Origin: OPU3-GD-OMZ sp964515235
Lineage (GTDB): Bacteria; Pseudomonadota; Gammaproteobacteria; Methylococcales; Methylomonadaceae
Reading direction: 5' to 3'
DNA: 36,299 bases
NCBI GenBank assembly: GCA_964515235.1
Contig: CAZEVO010000020.1
Span: forward strand, 1-36,299
A model generated the notes under the pieces. It was given only the letters and a program-made list of their open reading frames with translations. It ran no database searches and was not told the origin of the DNA. A program made the position numbers and the translations under genes. Below, in pieces: positions 25,803 through 33,512 of this stretch (positions are counted from its first letter, which is position 1; every line of letters begins with the position of its first letter).

Positions 25803-25938
25803 ATTTTTCAAACAGAATTGAAGTTAGCTTTGATTATGCGTTGATAACACAAGACAATCAAGTTGATGTCCTCATTGATTCTTTGATGTTTATTTTATGC
25901 AGGTATATTACTGATATGAAGAGGTTAATCAACACAGG

Positions 25939-27669
25939 TCAGGTGATTTTAGTGATATATTGTAAGATGAACTGTAAATTCCTCTGCCCTCGAAATTCAT
26001 TGACATCCAGTTTATACACGGCTTTTATTTTACGCACACCAAGCCATGATTCAGGTGAGTCAACGAAGAAATAAATAGCATCTATCAGTTTCTCCCCCGA
26101 AGGAAGGCGTAAAATTAACTTCAAATGTTTTTCCCCAACAATTCTTACTTGTAAAACATCAAAAGTATCGTCAAAAAGGGGTTCTGGGTATTTTTGCCCC
26201 CAGGGCCCTGACGCTGTAATCAATTCAGTAAAATTGAGTGTTAAATAGTCTTCTGTCAGTGAACCATCGGTATAAATTTCTGGGGTTAAATCAAAATCAG
26301 CGATCAATTGTTGTATGCGTTGCGTAAAAGCTTGGGTAAAGAGTTCAAGATCGCAAGCTTTAATCGTGATGCCAGCAGCCATTGCATGACCACCAAATTT
26401 TGATAATAACTGCGGTTTTTCAGTAGCAATATCATTTAAAACATCTCGAATATGGATTTCTGGAATTGAGCGCGCGGATCCTTTTAAGTATCCATTATCA
26501 ACTTTAGCAAAGGCAATAACGGGTCTATTAATTTTATCTTTAATTCTTGAAGCTAAAATACCAATAACGCCTTGGTGCCATTGTTGATCATATAAACAAA
26601 CGGCTGATTGTGTAGCCTTTTTGTCAAGATCCGATAACGTCGATAGAATTGCCATTGCGCTGGACTTCATCTGTACTTCTATATTTTTTCGGTCTTTATT
26701 TAAAAGATCTAATTGTTCAGCCATTTTCTGACACTCTAACGGGTCCGTTGACAATAAACACTCAATACCAAGCGCCATATCATCTAGTCGTCCAGCTGCA
26801 TTAAGACGAGGACCAATGGCAAACCCCAAATCAGTTGCTGATAATTTCTTTTGATTCCGTCCTGAAATTCCAATCAGGCTGTTTATTCCGGCCACACATT
26901 GTCCTGATTGAATACGTGACAAACCCTGAAAGACTAGAATTCTATTGACATAATCTAATGGAACGACGTCAGCTACAGTTCCTAAAGCGACCAAATCGAG
27001 TAACTGAGCTAAATTGGGTTCCTTAATCTGCTGCTCAGAGAACCAATTGACCGTTCGTAGTTCGGCCCTGAGAGCTAATAGGACATAAAAAATAACACCG
27101 ACTCCGGCTAAAGCTTTACTAGGAAAAGAATCGCCTTCTAAATTAGGATTTACTATAGCCTGTGCCAATGGTAATTGGCTAGCAGGTAAATGATGATCAG
27201 TAATAAGTACTTGGATGCCAGCTTTTCTTGCCGCCTCGACACCGTCAAAACTAGAGATACCATTATCAACTGTAATAATAACATCCGGTTTTTCTTGAGT
27301 AGCTAAGGCAACAATTTCTGGGGTCAATCCGTATCCATATTCAAACCGATTGGGTACGATATAGCTCACCTGTTGAGCACCTAATAATCGTAGTCCCTTA
27401 ATGGCAACTGCACAGCTGGTCGCACCATCGGCATCAAAGTCCGCAAGAATCAGGATTTTCTGATTGGCTTTAAGTGCCGATAATAACGCTGAAACCATCC
27501 CTTTCATTCCAGAAAGCAAAAAAGGGGATGGCAATTGTTTTAAAGAATAATCCAGCGCTTTTGTAGTATAAATACCACGAGAAAGATAAATCCGTTTTAA
27601 TACCGGGTCGAGATCACCCAATTGATCGCGGTGATGGTCAACTGATCGTTTAACAATTTTTTTCAACAT
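25939..27669 (-). CDS. recJ: Single-stranded-DNA-specific exonuclease RecJ
   Basis: RecJ degrades single-stranded DNA 5' to 3' in RecF-type recombination and mismatch repair. Length 576 matches. It has the DHH-family motifs in order: LADFDADGATS (about residues 75-85), VDNGIS, ITDHHLPAS (DHH at about 158-160), IGPRLNAAGRLDD, and the DHHA1-type GGHAMAAGITI in the C-terminal half, followed by the OB-fold region. An ATG at 27669 is chosen over an adjacent GTG at 27672. It is downstream of thrC on the same strand, an arrangement familiar in gammaproteobacteria. Confidence 0.97.
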   Translation of the reverse strand: MLKKIVKRSVDHHRDQLGDLDPVLKRIYLSRGIYTTKALDYSLKQLPSPFLLSGMKGMVSALLSALKANQKILILADFDADGATSCAVAIKGLRLLGAQQVSYIVPNRFEYGYGLTPEIVALATQEKPDVIITVDNGISSFDGVEAARKAGIQVLITDHHLPASQLPLAQAIVNPNLEGDSFPSKALAGVGVIFYVLLALRAELRTVNWFSEQQIKEPNLAQLLDLVALGTVADVVPLDYVNRILVFQGLSRIQSGQCVAGINSLIGISGRNQKKLSATDLGFAIGPRLNAAGRLDDMALGIECLLSTDPLECQKMAEQLDLLNKDRKNIEVQMKSSAMAILSTLSDLDKKATQSAVCLYDQQWHQGVIGILASRIKDKINRPVIAFAKVDNGYLKGSARSIPEIHIRDVLNDIATEKPQLLSKFGGHAMAAGITIKACDLELFTQAFTQRIQQLIADFDLTPEIYTDGSLTEDYLTLNFTELITASGPWGQKYPEPLFDDTFDVLQVRIVGEKHLKLILRLPSGEKLIDAIYFFVDSPESWLGVRKIKAVYKLDVNEFRGQRNLQFILQYITKIT

Positions 27670-27730
27670 CACGTTAAGCCGTTACGAATCCTAGTCAGTA
27701 ACTGTTTAACACTAAAAAATCATTAGACTT

Positions 27731-28822
27731 TTATAAGCTATCAAGAATCGCAGTTTTAACCGCACCCAGTTCTGCATCAACTGTGGTAGGTTTAATCACT
27801 GATTGTGCAATTGCCGTTTCAGGGTCTTTCAAACCATTACCCGTCAGTGTACAAACAACTTTACTACCTTCCGGTATTTTTCCTGATGCAATATCTTTTA
27901 GAGCGCCTGCCAAAGAAGTTGCAGACGCAGGTTCGCAAAAAATTCCTTCATGGGCAGAAAGCATTTTTTGAGCTTCTAGTATTTTTCCATCTTCAAAACA
28001 ATCAAACCAACCTCCAGATTGTTCTTTAGCAGCCCATGCTGAATCCCATGATTGCGGGTGACCAATACGAATTGCTGTTGCAACAGTTTCAGGCTCGTCA
28101 ACCATATAACCCAACGTAAAAGGTGTCGCACCAGCAGCCTGATAACCACACATTACCGGTCGTTGATTAACAACCGCTTTAATATCGCCTTGATCAGTTG
28201 AATATTCCTGATACCCTTTCCAATAAGCTGTTATATTGCCAGCGTTACCAACAGGTAAACAATGGTAATCCGGTGCTGCTCCAAGTTCATCAATAATTTC
28301 AAAAGCAGCTGTTTTTTGTCCTTCAATTCGATAAGGATTGATAGAATTTACAATCGTCACAGGTGCATGATCGACTATTTCTTTAACCAAACGCATACCA
28401 TCATCAAAATTACCTTTAATTTGAATTATTTTGGCACCATACATTAAAGTTTGAGCCAGTTTGCCTTGAGCAATTTTACCGTCTGGAATTAACACAAAAG
28501 CTTTAATTCCTGCACGTACTGCATAGGCTGCAGCCGATGCTGAGGTGTTTCCGGTAGACGCACAAATAATGGCTTCACTTCCTTCTGATACGGCATGCGT
28601 CACAGCAGTAGTCATACCGCGATCTTTAAAAGAACCAGATGGGTTTAATCCTTCAAATTTTGCATAAATATCGACATCTTTGCCGATAATATTCGGGATA
28701 TTTTGTAATTGAATTAGCGGTGTATTTCCTTCACCGATACTAATAATACGGGTGTTATCATTAAAAGGTAATCGTTGTTGATATCGTTCAATAAGGCCTG
28801 TATAACGTGGTCTGAATGCCAT
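27731..28822 (-). CDS. thrC: Threonine synthase
   Basis: ThrC converts O-phosphohomoserine to threonine with pyridoxal phosphate. The 363-residue product starts with GEGNTPLIQL and contains the PLP-lysine motif GSFKDRGMT (Lys66), the ASTGNTSASAAAYAVRAG phosphate-binding stretch and LTGNGLKDP near the C-terminus. This is the short type of threonine synthase. It starts 4 bp after hom, so the two are an operon catalysing successive threonine steps; no separate homoserine kinase is in the window. Confidence 0.97.
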   Translation of the reverse strand: MAFRPRYTGLIERYQQRLPFNDNTRIISIGEGNTPLIQLQNIPNIIGKDVDIYAKFEGLNPSGSFKDRGMTTAVTHAVSEGSEAIICASTGNTSASAAAYAVRAGIKAFVLIPDGKIAQGKLAQTLMYGAKIIQIKGNFDDGMRLVKEIVDHAPVTIVNSINPYRIEGQKTAAFEIIDELGAAPDYHCLPVGNAGNITAYWKGYQEYSTDQGDIKAVVNQRPVMCGYQAAGATPFTLGYMVDEPETVATAIRIGHPQSWDSAWAAKEQSGGWFDCFEDGKILEAQKMLSAHEGIFCEPASATSLAGALKDIASGKIPEGSKVVCTLTGNGLKDPETAIAQSVIKPTTVDAELGAVKTAILDSL

Positions 28823-28826
28823 AGAT

Positions 28827-30137
28827 TTATCCCAGTGTTTCTAAACGAATACGATTAACCTTACCGATAACCGTATCAAGATTCTCTATTTCTAAAATAG
28901 AATGATTAAGTTTTCTCTCAAGTGCTTTGGATGTGATAATAATGACATCAACTGCAGTCCCCTCTTGGCGAGGTTCTTTTTGAATCAACGCTTCAATATT
29001 AATGCCTTGTGAAGACAAAATATTGGTGATATCTGCCAAAACACCCAAGCTATCAGCCACAGTAATCCGAAGATAATAAGGTACTTCAATTGAGTCAATT
29101 GATAAAATAGGGTCCTGTGACAATGATGATGACTGAAAAGAGAGGTGAGGTATTAAATGCTGTGGTTCACAATTAATATTTCGGACTACATCTATTAAGT
29201 CAGCTACCACAGCCGATGCTGTTGGCTCTGCCCCTGCACCAGGGCCATAATAAAGAGTAGGCCCGACGGCATCACCTTGAACAACAACCGCATTTAAAAC
29301 ACCATCGACATTAGCCAAGAGTCGTTTGTCAGGAATTAACGCAGGATGAACTCGAAGCTCAATGCCAGCATTGGTTTTGCGCGCAATCCCTAAATGTTTA
29401 ATTCGGTAACCTAATTCCTCAGCATATTGTACATCTTCTTGAGAAATTTCAGTGATCCCTTCGTGATAAAGTCGATCAAATTGCAAAGGAATTCCAAAAG
29501 CAATCGAAGCTAAAATGGTTAGCTTATGCCCTGCATCAATACCTTCCACATCAAAGGTTGGGTCGGCTTCAGCGTATCCTAATGCTTGGGCTTCTGCCAA
29601 AACATCAGAAAAATCACGGCCTTTATCACGCATCTCCGTTAAAATAAAATTACCAGTGCCATTAATAATACCAGCTAACCATTCAATTTTATTTGCGCTC
29701 AGCCCTTCTCTAATCGCTTTAATGATGGGAATGCCCCCGGCAACGGCGGCTTCAAAGAGCACCATAACCCCTTTTTCCTGTGCCAAAGAAAAAATTTCAG
29801 TTCCATGTAAAGCAATCAGTGCTTTATTAGCAGTGACCACATGTTTACCATTATTGATGGCTGCAATCACCAAATCTTTAGCAAGAGTATCTCCACCGAT
29901 CAACTCAACAACCACATCAATTTCATCATTATTAACAATGGCAAAAGAGTCTGTCGTGAGCTCAATCGTTGAGGTATCACAGATTCGCTCCCGAGAAAGG
30001 TTTTTAGCCGATGCATGGGTTACAGTAATACCACAACCAACCCGACGGGTTATTTCTTCAGCATTACGAGTTAGAACATTAACCGTACCACCGCCAACCG
30101 TTCCTAGGCCTAACAGCCCGACTCTTACAGGATCCAA
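28827..30137 (-). CDS. hom: Homoserine dehydrogenase
   Basis: Hom reduces aspartate semialdehyde to homoserine using NAD(P)H, the branch point to threonine and methionine. From this start the product is 436 residues with the dinucleotide motif VGLLGLGTVGGGT, then VTANKALIA, INGTGNFILTEM, DPTFDVEGIDAGHK and a C-terminal ACT domain (about residues 350-430, RITVADSLGVLADI). I chose a TTG start at 30137 because a GGAG site lies 6 bp before it and it aligns with the usual N-terminus; an in-frame GTG at 30149 adds only four residues without a ribosome-binding site. It heads hom-thrC. Confidence 0.95.
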   Translation of the reverse strand: MDPVRVGLLGLGTVGGGTVNVLTRNAEEITRRVGCGITVTHASAKNLSRERICDTSTIELTTDSFAIVNNDEIDVVVELIGGDTLAKDLVIAAINNGKHVVTANKALIALHGTEIFSLAQEKGVMVLFEAAVAGGIPIIKAIREGLSANKIEWLAGIINGTGNFILTEMRDKGRDFSDVLAEAQALGYAEADPTFDVEGIDAGHKLTILASIAFGIPLQFDRLYHEGITEISQEDVQYAEELGYRIKHLGIARKTNAGIELRVHPALIPDKRLLANVDGVLNAVVVQGDAVGPTLYYGPGAGAEPTASAVVADLIDVVRNINCEPQHLIPHLSFQSSSLSQDPILSIDSIEVPYYLRITVADSLGVLADITNILSSQGINIEALIQKEPRQEGTAVDVIIITSKALERKLNHSILEIENLDTVIGKVNRIRLETLG

Positions 30138-30181
30138 ATCACACTCCACTTAAAATCTAACGTATTACATTAAAAGAAACA

Positions 30182-31378
30182 TTATACCTTGTTGTTACCT
30201 TTGAGCATATCACGAATACCACGCATCGCCTGACGTGTCCGGTGTTCATTCTCAATCAAACTAAAACGAACAAACTGGTCACCGTATTGGCCAAAACCAA
30301 TCCCTGGCGAAACGGCCACTTTGCTTTCAATTAACAATTTCTTGGAAAACTCAAGAGACCCTAATGCCTTAAATTGCTCGGGGATCGGTGCCCAAACAAA
30401 CATGGTTGCTTTAGGTTTTTCGACCTCCCATCCAATAGCATTTAAACCATCGCATAACACATCACGTCGTTTACGATACATCTCACAAATATCAGCGACA
30501 CAATCCTGAGGCCCTTCCAGAGCTGTAATGGCTGCGACTTGAATCGGCGTGAACATCCCATAGTCAAGATAAGATTTAATGCGTGTTAACGCCGCCACAA
30601 GTTCTTTGTTACCACACATAAACCCAACACGCCATCCTGGCATATTATAGCTTTTAGAAAGTGAGAAAAACTCAACTGCAATCTCTTTAGCACCTGGTAC
30701 TTGTAGAATGGACGGGGCTTTATAGCCATCAAAAACAATATCTGCGTAAGCCAGATCATGGACAACCCATATATTGTACTCTTTCGCAATCGCAATAACT
30801 TTCTCAAAAAACTCCAAATCGACGCACTGCGTAGTTGGATTTCCAGGGAAATTTAAAATTAACATTTTAGGTCTTGGCCATGAATCAATAATGGCATTTT
30901 CCAACTCTTGAAAGAAATCAACACCGGCTTCCATTCGAATATGGCGTAAGTCAGCACCCGCAATAACAACCCCATAAGGATGAATTGGATAAGCAGGATT
31001 AGGAACCATAACAACATCGCCTGGGCCTAATGTTGCTAATGCCAGATGTGCCAAGCCCTCTTTTGACCCAATCGTTACAATAGCCTCAGTTTCAGGGTCA
31101 AGGTTAACGTCATAACGATTTTTATACCAGTTACAAATCGCTCTGCGTAATCGTGGAATCCCTTTTGATATTGAATACCGGTGGGTGTTATTGCGGTGTG
31201 TTGCTTCAACCAGTTTGTCGACTATATGTTGAGGAGTCGGTTGGTCTGGATTTCCCATCCCAAAATCAATAATATCTTCTCCTGCAGCGCGGGCTTTGGC
31301 TTTTAACTCATTGACAATGTTAAAAACATAAGGTGGCAAGCGGTTAATCCGTTGAAATTCATCCATCGAGCTATTCAC
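30182..31378 (-). CDS. alaC: Alanine-forming aminotransferase (AlaC-like), class I
   Basis: This PLP enzyme is expected to transfer amino groups between alanine or valine-type substrates and glutamate/pyruvate. The 398-residue product has DFGMGNPDQPTP, HRYSISKGIPRLRRAI, NFPGNPTTQ, HDLAYADIVFDGY and the PLP-lysine motif SLSKSYNMPGWR (Lys242). These follow the AlaC/YfdZ subfamily rather than AspC. The start is GTG at 31378 with AGGA just before it; ATG at 31366 is an alternative lacking a site. It lies just upstream of hom on the same strand, as in other gammaproteobacteria. Confidence 0.93.
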   Translation of the reverse strand: MNSSMDEFQRINRLPPYVFNIVNELKAKARAAGEDIIDFGMGNPDQPTPQHIVDKLVEATHRNNTHRYSISKGIPRLRRAICNWYKNRYDVNLDPETEAIVTIGSKEGLAHLALATLGPGDVVMVPNPAYPIHPYGVVIAGADLRHIRMEAGVDFFQELENAIIDSWPRPKMLILNFPGNPTTQCVDLEFFEKVIAIAKEYNIWVVHDLAYADIVFDGYKAPSILQVPGAKEIAVEFFSLSKSYNMPGWRVGFMCGNKELVAALTRIKSYLDYGMFTPIQVAAITALEGPQDCVADICEMYRKRRDVLCDGLNAIGWEVEKPKATMFVWAPIPEQFKALGSLEFSKKLLIESKVAVSPGIGFGQYGDQFVRFSLIENEHRTRQAMRGIRDMLKGNNKV

Positions 31379-31589
31379 ATTTTCCTATAAAAATTTTTAT
31401 ATTTTGGCATGAATTTAAAACTATAAAAATAAAATTATTTTTTTTCACTAAAAAAGATCGTTTATATCATTCTAATTGAAATGAATTGATGACCTTTTTT
31501 CTCAGTCCGTGTTACTTTAACTCTTGGTAAACACCTTGACCATTGAGTTATTAATGTTGAAAAATTAAAACCTTTTAGCCAAAAATCCA

Positions 31590-32075
31590 ATGTTTATTCG
31601 CCTATTGTTAATTTTCTTCAGCCTATCATGCCCCGCCCAAGCTCAGCCTAGATTAGCCGTTCTTGATTTTGAACTCAAAGATATGACGTTAGCACCCGGG
31701 ATCAAGGTTGAAATTGAACGTACTGCAGCCATTAAACCTATGTTGGTAAAACAACTTCAACAAGCAGGCTACAACATAATCCCAATCCACAAAGAACAAC
31801 AACAATTTATGGATGGCGGCGTAGGTTATCTTTTTAATCACCCTGATGTTGCGGCTCAACTAGCACGGACAAATAGTGCGGATTACATTCTAGTTGGACG
31901 ATTACACAAACCTAGCTTCTTATTTTCTTATCTGATGGTACAACTTATCGAGGTTAAAACGGCTCAACTCAAAGAACATTGGGTCGTTGAAGTTAAAGGC
32001 CCTCAAAAAAAGCTAACCTTTAAAGGGGTTGAAAGCGTTGTCGTTAAAATTAACAGCTACTTTAAGGCACACTAA
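31590..32075 (+). CDS. Small exported protein, DUF2380/DUF3280-like
   Basis: The 161-residue product has a signal peptide (about residues 1-18, ending PAQAQ) and a compact domain starting PRLAVLDFELKDMTL and continuing with a Gln-rich helix, YIIPIHKEQQQ-like strand (YNIIPIHKEQQQ), HPDVAAQLARTNSADYILVG and a C-terminal helix. The pattern of a beta strand with VLDF followed by LL..GY.ii and aDyilvG resembles DUF2380/DUF3280 proteins, but I am not certain of the family. Function is unknown. It is divergent from alaC and preceded by about 210 bp of very AT-rich DNA. Confidence 0.75.
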   Translation: MFIRLLLIFFSLSCPAQAQPRLAVLDFELKDMTLAPGIKVEIERTAAIKPMLVKQLQQAGYNIIPIHKEQQQFMDGGVGYLFNHPDVAAQLARTNSADYILVGRLHKPSFLFSYLMVQLIEVKTAQLKEHWVVEVKGPQKKLTFKGVESVVVKINSYFKAH

Positions 32076-32104
32076 ATCGGCAGGATTAGGGCATATCACA
32101 CAAA

Positions 32105-32155
32105 TTGTAATTTTTTACAAACTGATACTTTTTTACTTTTTTTATACTTTATAAT
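32105..32155 (+). promoter_or_regulatory. Palindrome and -10 element upstream of a putative small RNA
   Basis: TTGTAATTTTTTACAA (32105-32120) is a perfect inverted repeat with a 4-bp centre. A perfect TATAAT follows at 32150-32155, with centres about 40 bp apart. No good -35 hexamer is visible at 16-18 bp, which fits a promoter that needs an activator. Half-sites TGTAA/TTACA recall GacA-box arms, but the spacing is shorter than in that box. Confidence 0.5.
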
Positions 32156-32161
32156 AACTTA

Positions 32162-32273
32162 TCTTTAAAGGATTAAAGACTGAGATTATAACTCCCCCTA
32201 GAGTTTAATTTAGAACGACAGGATGTTATTTAGAAAGGGCCTTGATTTCAAATGAAGTTAAGGCCTTTTTTTT
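32162..32273 (+). ncRNA. Putative structured small RNA with AGGA tetraloop
   Basis: No reading frame fits this stretch. From a start predicted 6-7 bp after TATAAT to the end of the T-run, about 112 nt can fold into four hairpins: CTTTAA-AGGA-TTAAAG (32163-32178, perfect 6-bp stem); AACTC-CCCCTA-GAGTT (a C-rich loop); a weaker stem around ACAGGATGT; and a terminator hairpin with eight T. GGA in hairpin loops is the binding motif of CsrA/RsmA, and a C-rich loop could pair with Shine-Dalgarno sequences. No named RNA family is recognised. It may instead be a long 3' UTR of the preceding gene. Confidence 0.45.
32237..32273 (+). terminator. Rho-independent terminator
   Basis: Stem ggcctt (32238-32243) pairs with aaggcc (32260-32265), and the pairing extends inward through gatttc/gaagtt, leaving a small AAAT loop. 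Eight T follow directly (32266-32273). It ends the putative small RNA and possibly the transcript from 31590. Confidence 0.85.
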
Positions 32274-32280
32274 AACATGT

Positions 32281-32621
32281 CCCCGATAGACCAAATTAAC
32301 CCCCCGACCTGGTTGCGAAACTAACATCAATAAGGAGCCCTCGATCTAGTAAGAATGACCATACCTAAGATTACTGGGGATTTGAGTTTATAAGAAACTA
32401 GCTTTTTTGCTTGTATTTAATCGACGAAGATTGTTTTTTAAAAACCATAAAATAGCGACATTGACAAAAGAAGTCATAGAACTGAAGTAAAAGCGAGATA
32501 TTTTAAAAAAGTAGCGGAACACGATAGCCAAGTACTACTCCAATCACGTTATTAATTCTCCTATCAGCCTCATCACTTTCACTTAAATTAATAAAGATGA
32601 TTTGAGTGATTATATTGAGTC
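32281..32621. other. Gene-free stretch
   Basis: Between the terminator and the 60-residue ORF I find no convincing reading frame, RNA gene, transposase piece or clear repeat on either strand. Base composition is less uniform than in neighbouring spacers (C-rich patch at about 32279-32310), so it could be a decayed remnant, but nothing identifies it. Confidence 0.4.
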
Positions 32622-32804
32622 TTAAGCCAGATCTTGAATTAATTTTCTAAACTCGTCGTCAACAGTAAAGTAATGCCCTTTTTCTTCATGTAAAGTGATT
32701 CCTGAGCAATGATATTCCAAAATATGTTTCTGAAATGCCTCAATATCTGCCACAACATAATCATTACCATTGTTATCTTTAAGTGTTACGTTTCTATTAG
32801 TCAT
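32622..32804 (-). CDS. Small conserved-looking hypothetical protein
   Basis: The 60-residue product (starts MTNRNVTLKDNNGNDYVVAD) is soluble, mildly acidic and has a protein-like amino-acid pattern: a short N-terminal beta hairpin, an EAFQKHILEYHCSG helix, and FTVDDEFRKLIQDLA. There is one Cys. Only a weak purine site (gagaa) precedes the ATG. I do not recognise a family. It stands alone between two gene-free stretches; real-gene status is probable but not certain. Confidence 0.6.
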   Translation of the reverse strand: MTNRNVTLKDNNGNDYVVADIEAFQKHILEYHCSGITLHEEKGHYFTVDDEFRKLIQDLA

Positions 32805-33094
32805 CGATAGATTCTCACTTATTTTTTAATAAAACGGTTAGTTATCAAATAAAACACATCAGTCGAACAACTCAATTGAACCAACCTAACTAGCACATCA
32901 CTGAGTTACTGGAAATGATCGTTTTTTTGGATTACACCCTTTAAGTGCTTCCTACCACAATCAATCATTTATACTGGTTGTCCTGTTTAAAACAATTCAA
33001 TGTAAACAGACCACCAAAATAGTGACTTTAGATCCTATCTCAATAGAACATAACTCAGAAGTTGGATTTATTCCAGTTTAGTTTTTACAGCTCT

Positions 33095-33120
33095 TATTTT
33101 TTACCATATCGTAAAAAATA
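33095..33120. repeat. Perfect 10-bp inverted repeat
   Basis: TATTTTTTAC (33095-33104) and GTAAAAAATA (33111-33120) are perfect reverse complements around CATATC. A rather weak, AT-rich hairpin; no gene nearby within 390 bp. Confidence 0.6.
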
Positions 33121-33271
33121 TACCCTAAGTCATTATAAGTTAAACTTATTCAAGGTTAAAAATTTGCACCGGTTTTGATGATACAACTTAATAGTGAAGA
33201 CTGCCTCTGGTACTACACGTAACGTTTATCACACTATTTCAAACTGCCAACTTTCATTTCCTTTCTACGAC

Positions 33272-33334
33272 TAATAACCTACGCGTTAGGTTTATTATGT
33301 AATAACATTGCTTATCTCTAACGCTCGCGTTAGA
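33272..33334. repeat. Pair of palindromes sharing CGCGTTAG
   Basis: The first hairpin (33272-33297) and the second (33317-33334, a perfect 8-bp arm repeat) both contain CGCGTTAG. Their closeness (20 bp apart) and shared octamer suggest related sites, for example a repeated protein-binding element or a small REP-like unit. Not seen elsewhere in the window by eye. Confidence 0.45.
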
Positions 33335-33512
33335 ATCGTCCATCTTCTATCTAATGGCCTTTTTAATTTAGCGAAACCCCATGCGCTATCTTTATGAATT
33401 GGCATTATTCTCCTTATAAAACCAAACCACTTGCAAAGATGATTGACGATCCACGGCCTTCCTTGATTCTGATCAATTTTAGAACTGTTCTCGAATCCAG
33501 AACGAATTATAG

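Larger units (their letters stand above)
32805..33512. other. Gene-free stretch rich in palindromes
   Basis: No convincing gene is seen. It carries four inverted repeats: 33095-33120 (TATTTTTTAC / GTAAAAAATA, 6-bp spacer), 33135-33149 (ATAAGT / ACTTAT, 3-bp spacer), 33272-33297 (TAATAACCTA / TAGGTTTATTA, one-base difference), and 33317-33334 (TCTAACGC / GCGTTAGA, 2-bp spacer). The last two share the direct octamer CGCGTTAG. They may be regulatory sites for the gene starting at 33513 or remnants of mobile repeats. Confidence 0.5.

Noticed and set aside
29515..30153. 212-codon frame on the + strand
   Set aside because: It is an antisense frame of the hom gene; its Ser/Pro/Thr-rich composition is typical of a shadow frame.
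31393..31430. 9-bp inverted repeat ATTTTTATA / TATAAAAAT upstream of alaC
   Set aside because: Both arms are pure A/T in an extremely AT-rich spacer, so chance is likely.
32281..33512. tRNA or CRISPR array in the gene-free region
   Set aside because: No T-loop (GTTCRA) with matching acceptor arms, and no regularly spaced repeats of CRISPR type, were found.
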